Shown piece by piece: positions 6,233-7,974 of a DNA stretch of 7,974 bases. Under the pieces are notes generated by a model. The model was not told the DNA's origin, made no database searches, and saw nothing but the letters and a program-made list of their open reading frames with translations. How positions within the stretch are numbered: position 1 is the stretch's first letter; each line of letters begins with the position of its first letter. Origin of the DNA: Mxb001 sp049317345 (GTDB lineage Bacteria > Actinomycetota > Actinomycetes > S36-B12); NCBI GenBank assembly GCA_049317345.1, contig JBMOIL010000115.1:1-7974 (forward strand), in the 5' to 3' direction. The translations under genes and the position numbers were made by a program.

Positions 6233-7333
6233 TCACGGTGCCACTGACACGCATTCGACGTCCGCGGGCACACCCTCGGGCACATTGAAACTGCCCATCG
6301 AGATTCTCTGCCACTTGCCATCGGAATCACGTAGGTACGTGACCAGACGCGGTGTTGCCGTGTCCCGGAACTCCTCCCCCTCAATGACGACACCGTCCAC
6401 CACAACGTCGTAGGAGACGACGACGACATCACCGTTACGCGCGACCCCGACGTTGTCGAAGTCGTATGACTTGGCGGGCGTCCAGTCGTCGATCGTCGCC
6501 TCGTCGGTTGTCGGCCATCCCTGCCCGTCAGCGAACTGCACCTGAGCGGCGGGGGACTGCCCGACCTCATCTGTCGGTTTCCCCGTTGCGTTGGCGGCCT
6601 CCCACTCCACGAGCGACATGCCTAGGGCCAGGTCTTCCGCGCTCGTGTTGGGTGTCTCGCCCCTGACGACAATGGGGTCCTGCTCGCAGATTGCTGCGAT
6701 CGCCTTGTTGAAATTGGCGTAACTCACCATCACCCAATGGCCCAGCTCCTCGTCCCAGCGCAGCACGACAATGCGCGGAGCCTTCTCCTCCGACATGGCC
6801 ACGCCCGCATCCGGCGACGTCGCACCGGCCTGGGTGACGAAGAAGCGAATGACACGAATGTCCTCGCGCGGCTCAGTCACGACGAAGTCCGACAGCTCAT
6901 AGTCGCGGATGTTCAAAGGCACGTAGTTGTCCGCCGTGTATCGCTGGCCCGTTGCTCGCACCAAAGTGAAGGCGGGATCGAGATAGGTCCGCATGACCTT
7001 CATCCCGGCCGCCACCTCCTCAGATGATGTCGCGACCTTGCCGCCATCGGGCGCCGCAAGCGCCAGCAGCCCGAACCACGCATCCATGAGATCCTCAGCG
7101 CTCGCATCCGGATTCGCTAGGGCTTCCTCGGGGTTCGCGAAGGCATCAGAAACCGCGTTCGCGGTAGGGCTTTCGACGCTGGCCGATGGGGTTTCCGACG
7201 TTGCCGCCAAACTTTCCGCGGTTGCCGCGGGGCTGGCCGATGGGCTTTCGTCGGTGGCCGCAGTGCCCCCGCACGCAGAGAGGAGCATCGCCCCCACAAG
7301 AACGACAAGGACCTTAGAGCGGCGCTTTGGCAT
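6233..7333 (-). CDS. Secreted lipoprotein with Ser/Ala-rich tether and two copies of a probable NTF2-like domain
   Basis: I do not recognise this 366-residue protein as a named family member. A basic N-terminus (MPKRRSK), a hydrophobic stretch (8-18) and the lipobox LSAC with C21 mark it as a lipoprotein anchored outside the cytoplasmic membrane. Residues 22-60 are a disordered-looking linker of Ser, Ala, Thr, Pro and Glu. Two similar units follow. Unit 1 begins SAEDLMDAW (78) and unit 2 SAEDLALGM (231). The middles align (LDPAFTLVRATGQ, 118-130, with QSPAAQVQFADGQ, 259-271), and both end alike (PRIVVLRWDEELGHW...FN, 186-209, and PRLVTYLRDSDGKW...FN, 328-350). Length and pattern resemble NTF2/SnoaL-like cone folds, which is inference. 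Each unit is followed by one cysteine (C216, C361), possibly a disulfide. The ATG has no Shine-Dalgarno sequence and sits 22 bases after the DUF3145 stop; an in-frame TAG at -12 to -10 rules out a longer form. Function unknown. Confidence 0.85.
   Translation of the reverse strand: MPKRRSKVLVVLVGAMLLSACGGTAATDESPSASPAATAESLAATSETPSASVESPTANAVSDAFANPEEALANPDASAEDLMDAWFGLLALAAPDGGKVATSSEEVAAGMKVMRTYLDPAFTLVRATGQRYTADNYVPLNIRDYELSDFVVTEPREDIRVIRFFVTQAGATSPDAGVAMSEEKAPRIVVLRWDEELGHWVMVSYANFNKAIAAICEQDPIVVRGETPNTSAEDLALGMSLVEWEAANATGKPTDEVGQSPAAQVQFADGQGWPTTDEATIDDWTPAKSYDFDNVGVARNGDVVVVSYDVVVDGVVIEGEEFRDTATPRLVTYLRDSDGKWQRISMGSFNVPEGVPADVECVSVAP
7178..7244 (-). repeat. In-frame direct repeat coding the lipoprotein linker
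   Basis: The 13-mer GCTGGCCGATGGG occurs exactly at 7178-7190 and 7232-7244, a period of 54 bases (18 codons), with related sequence continuing beyond each copy. On the protein it gives two (S/T)PSAS segments in the Ser/Ala-rich tether after the lipid anchor. It looks like slippage or unit duplication that sets tether length. Confidence 0.6.
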
Positions 7334-7355
7334 GGCCAGAGGCTAGCCGAAGCGG

Positions 7356-7919
7356 TCAGACCACGTGGTGGAGTACGCGTACGGGGGTGTCCTCCCCTGC
7401 CGCGCGATAGGGCTCGAGTTCGGCGTCCCACGCCGTGCCCAGGAGATAGGCGATGCCGTCCTTGAGTTGAGCGCCCGTTGATTCCGCTCCCACAACCGCG
7501 GCACGCAGGCGGTCCTCGGACACCAGGATGTCGCCGTGTACGCCGATGATCGCGCGGTGCAGGCCGAGCGTCGGAGTGAGCGCGTACCGCTCCCCCTCGC
7601 GGCCCGGTGACGGGTCCTCGGTCACCTCGGCGATGAGGTCGGGGAATCCCTTGAGTGCGCTCATGAAGCGCGAGCCCAGGCCGGGGCGACCGGCCCATGG
7701 GAGCTCCGCGCGCAGCAGCGGCGGTGAGACGGGCTGAGGCTGCCAGTCGAGCCGGATCTCAGTGTCGACGATGGCGCTCAGCGCCCACTCGACGTGGGGG
7801 CATAGTGCACGGGGCACGGCGTGCAGGAAGACGACGCCGCGCGCGCGGCCATACGTCGGGAGCGTGGGCGGGAGCATCGACGGATGCGTCGCCGACCGCG
7901 ATGGTGGCATCGTGGACAT
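7356..7919 (-). CDS. DUF3145 family protein
   Basis: The 187-residue product matches the actinobacterial DUF3145 family as I remember it. It has the RGVVFLHAVPRALCPHVEWAL block (27-47), LDWQPQP, FPDLIAEVTEDPSPG, the central PTLGLHRAIIGVHGDI and SEDRLRAAV block, and the C-terminal LLGTAWDAELEPYRAAGE (159-176) ending VRVLHHVV. No enzymatic role is established that I know of. It has no signal peptide or membrane segment, so it should be cytoplasmic. Genes of this family commonly sit beside fabD-fabH-acpP-fabF in actinomycetes, which suggests a link to lipid synthesis; here the gene is nearby but on the opposite strand. It has about 20 extra N-terminal residues before the conserved block. The ATG at 7919 has an excellent ribosome binding site; in-frame ATGs at codons 4 and 15 lack one. 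The lipoprotein gene follows 22 bases downstream, so the two may share a transcript. Confidence 0.88.
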   Translation of the reverse strand: MSTMPPSRSATHPSMLPPTLPTYGRARGVVFLHAVPRALCPHVEWALSAIVDTEIRLDWQPQPVSPPLLRAELPWAGRPGLGSRFMSALKGFPDLIAEVTEDPSPGREGERYALTPTLGLHRAIIGVHGDILVSEDRLRAAVVGAESTGAQLKDGIAYLLGTAWDAELEPYRAAGEDTPVRVLHHVV

Positions 7920-7926
7920 GCCGTGG

Positions 7927-7933
7927 CCTCCTT
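7927..7933 (-). promoter_or_regulatory. Strong ribosome binding site of the DUF3145 gene
   Basis: On the - strand AAGGAGG lies 7 bases before the ATG at 7919. It decides that start over the in-frame ATGs further in, and so supports the extended N-terminus. I recognise no promoter element in the bases from 7934 to the window edge. Confidence 0.8.
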
Positions 7934-7974
7934 CGTGAGGTTCGCCTTCCCCTGCGTCCTCACCCGGAGATGGG

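Noticed and set aside
6993..7346. + strand open frame opposite the lipoprotein N-terminus (Ser/Ala-rich, 117 codons)
   Set aside because: The Ser/Ala richness is the complement of the Ser/Ala/Thr linker repeats. The - strand frame has a proper lipoprotein signal and duplicated domain, so it is the real gene.
7934..7974. DtxR/IdeR-like iron box or promoter upstream of the DUF3145 gene
   Set aside because: A faint GGCGAACCT resemblance lacks the dyad symmetry of an iron box, and no -35/-10 pair is visible in the short stretch available.
1..7974. CRISPR array, tRNA/rRNA gene, insertion sequence or attachment site
   Set aside because: I saw no regularly spaced repeats, cloverleaf-like sequence, transposase-like frame or flanking terminal repeats; coding density is nearly complete with core metabolic genes.

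Overview
The window comes from a high-GC Gram-positive bacterium, almost certainly an actinomycete. The evidence is the strong G/C bias at third codon positions, the gene order fabD-fabH-acpP-fabF-accD6 behind the tail of a probable PucR-type regulator, and a nearby DUF3145 gene, a family I know only from Actinobacteria. A dissociated type II fatty acid synthase with its own FabH, and no mycolate-type gene in view, fits Micrococcales/Actinomycetales-like lineages better than Mycobacterium. The species cannot be named from this window.

Bases 1-59 are the last codons of an upstream gene whose 18 visible residues resemble the C-terminal end of PucR/FasR-type activators. The gap to fabD (60-138) holds a perfect 17-bp dyad overlapping that gene's stop codon, a second short dyad, and a GC-only stem just before fabD. 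I see no gap above about 80 bases between genes, so no long non-coding stretch needs explaining.

Bases 139-5242 form a tightly packed + strand operon: fabD (malonyl-CoA:ACP transacylase), fabH (condensing enzyme III), acpP (acyl carrier protein), fabF (condensing enzyme II) and an accD6-type carboxyltransferase beta subunit. Gene junctions are a 4-base overlap, a 48-base gap, a 3-base gap and a 1- or 4-base overlap. Together they make malonyl-CoA (with alpha/biotin subunits encoded elsewhere), load malonate on ACP, start chains and elongate them. A homocysteine S-methyltransferase family gene follows after 40 bases (5283-6161) and may be read through from the same promoter.

On the - strand, converging on this operon, are a DUF3145 gene (7356-7919) and, 22 bases downstream of it, a lipoprotein gene (6233-7333). 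The lipoprotein has a Ser/Ala/Thr-rich tether and two copies of what looks like one domain.

The most unusual object is FabD. After a complete, catalytically intact malonyltransferase it carries about 75 extra residues that align with a biotin-carboxyl-carrier domain, but the biotinylated lysine of the MKM motif is replaced by arginine. A non-biotinylatable carrier-like domain on the enzyme that consumes malonyl-CoA, encoded with the carboxyltransferase that makes it, suggests a docking or channelling role. That role is inference; the fusion and the missing lysine are visible in the sequence.
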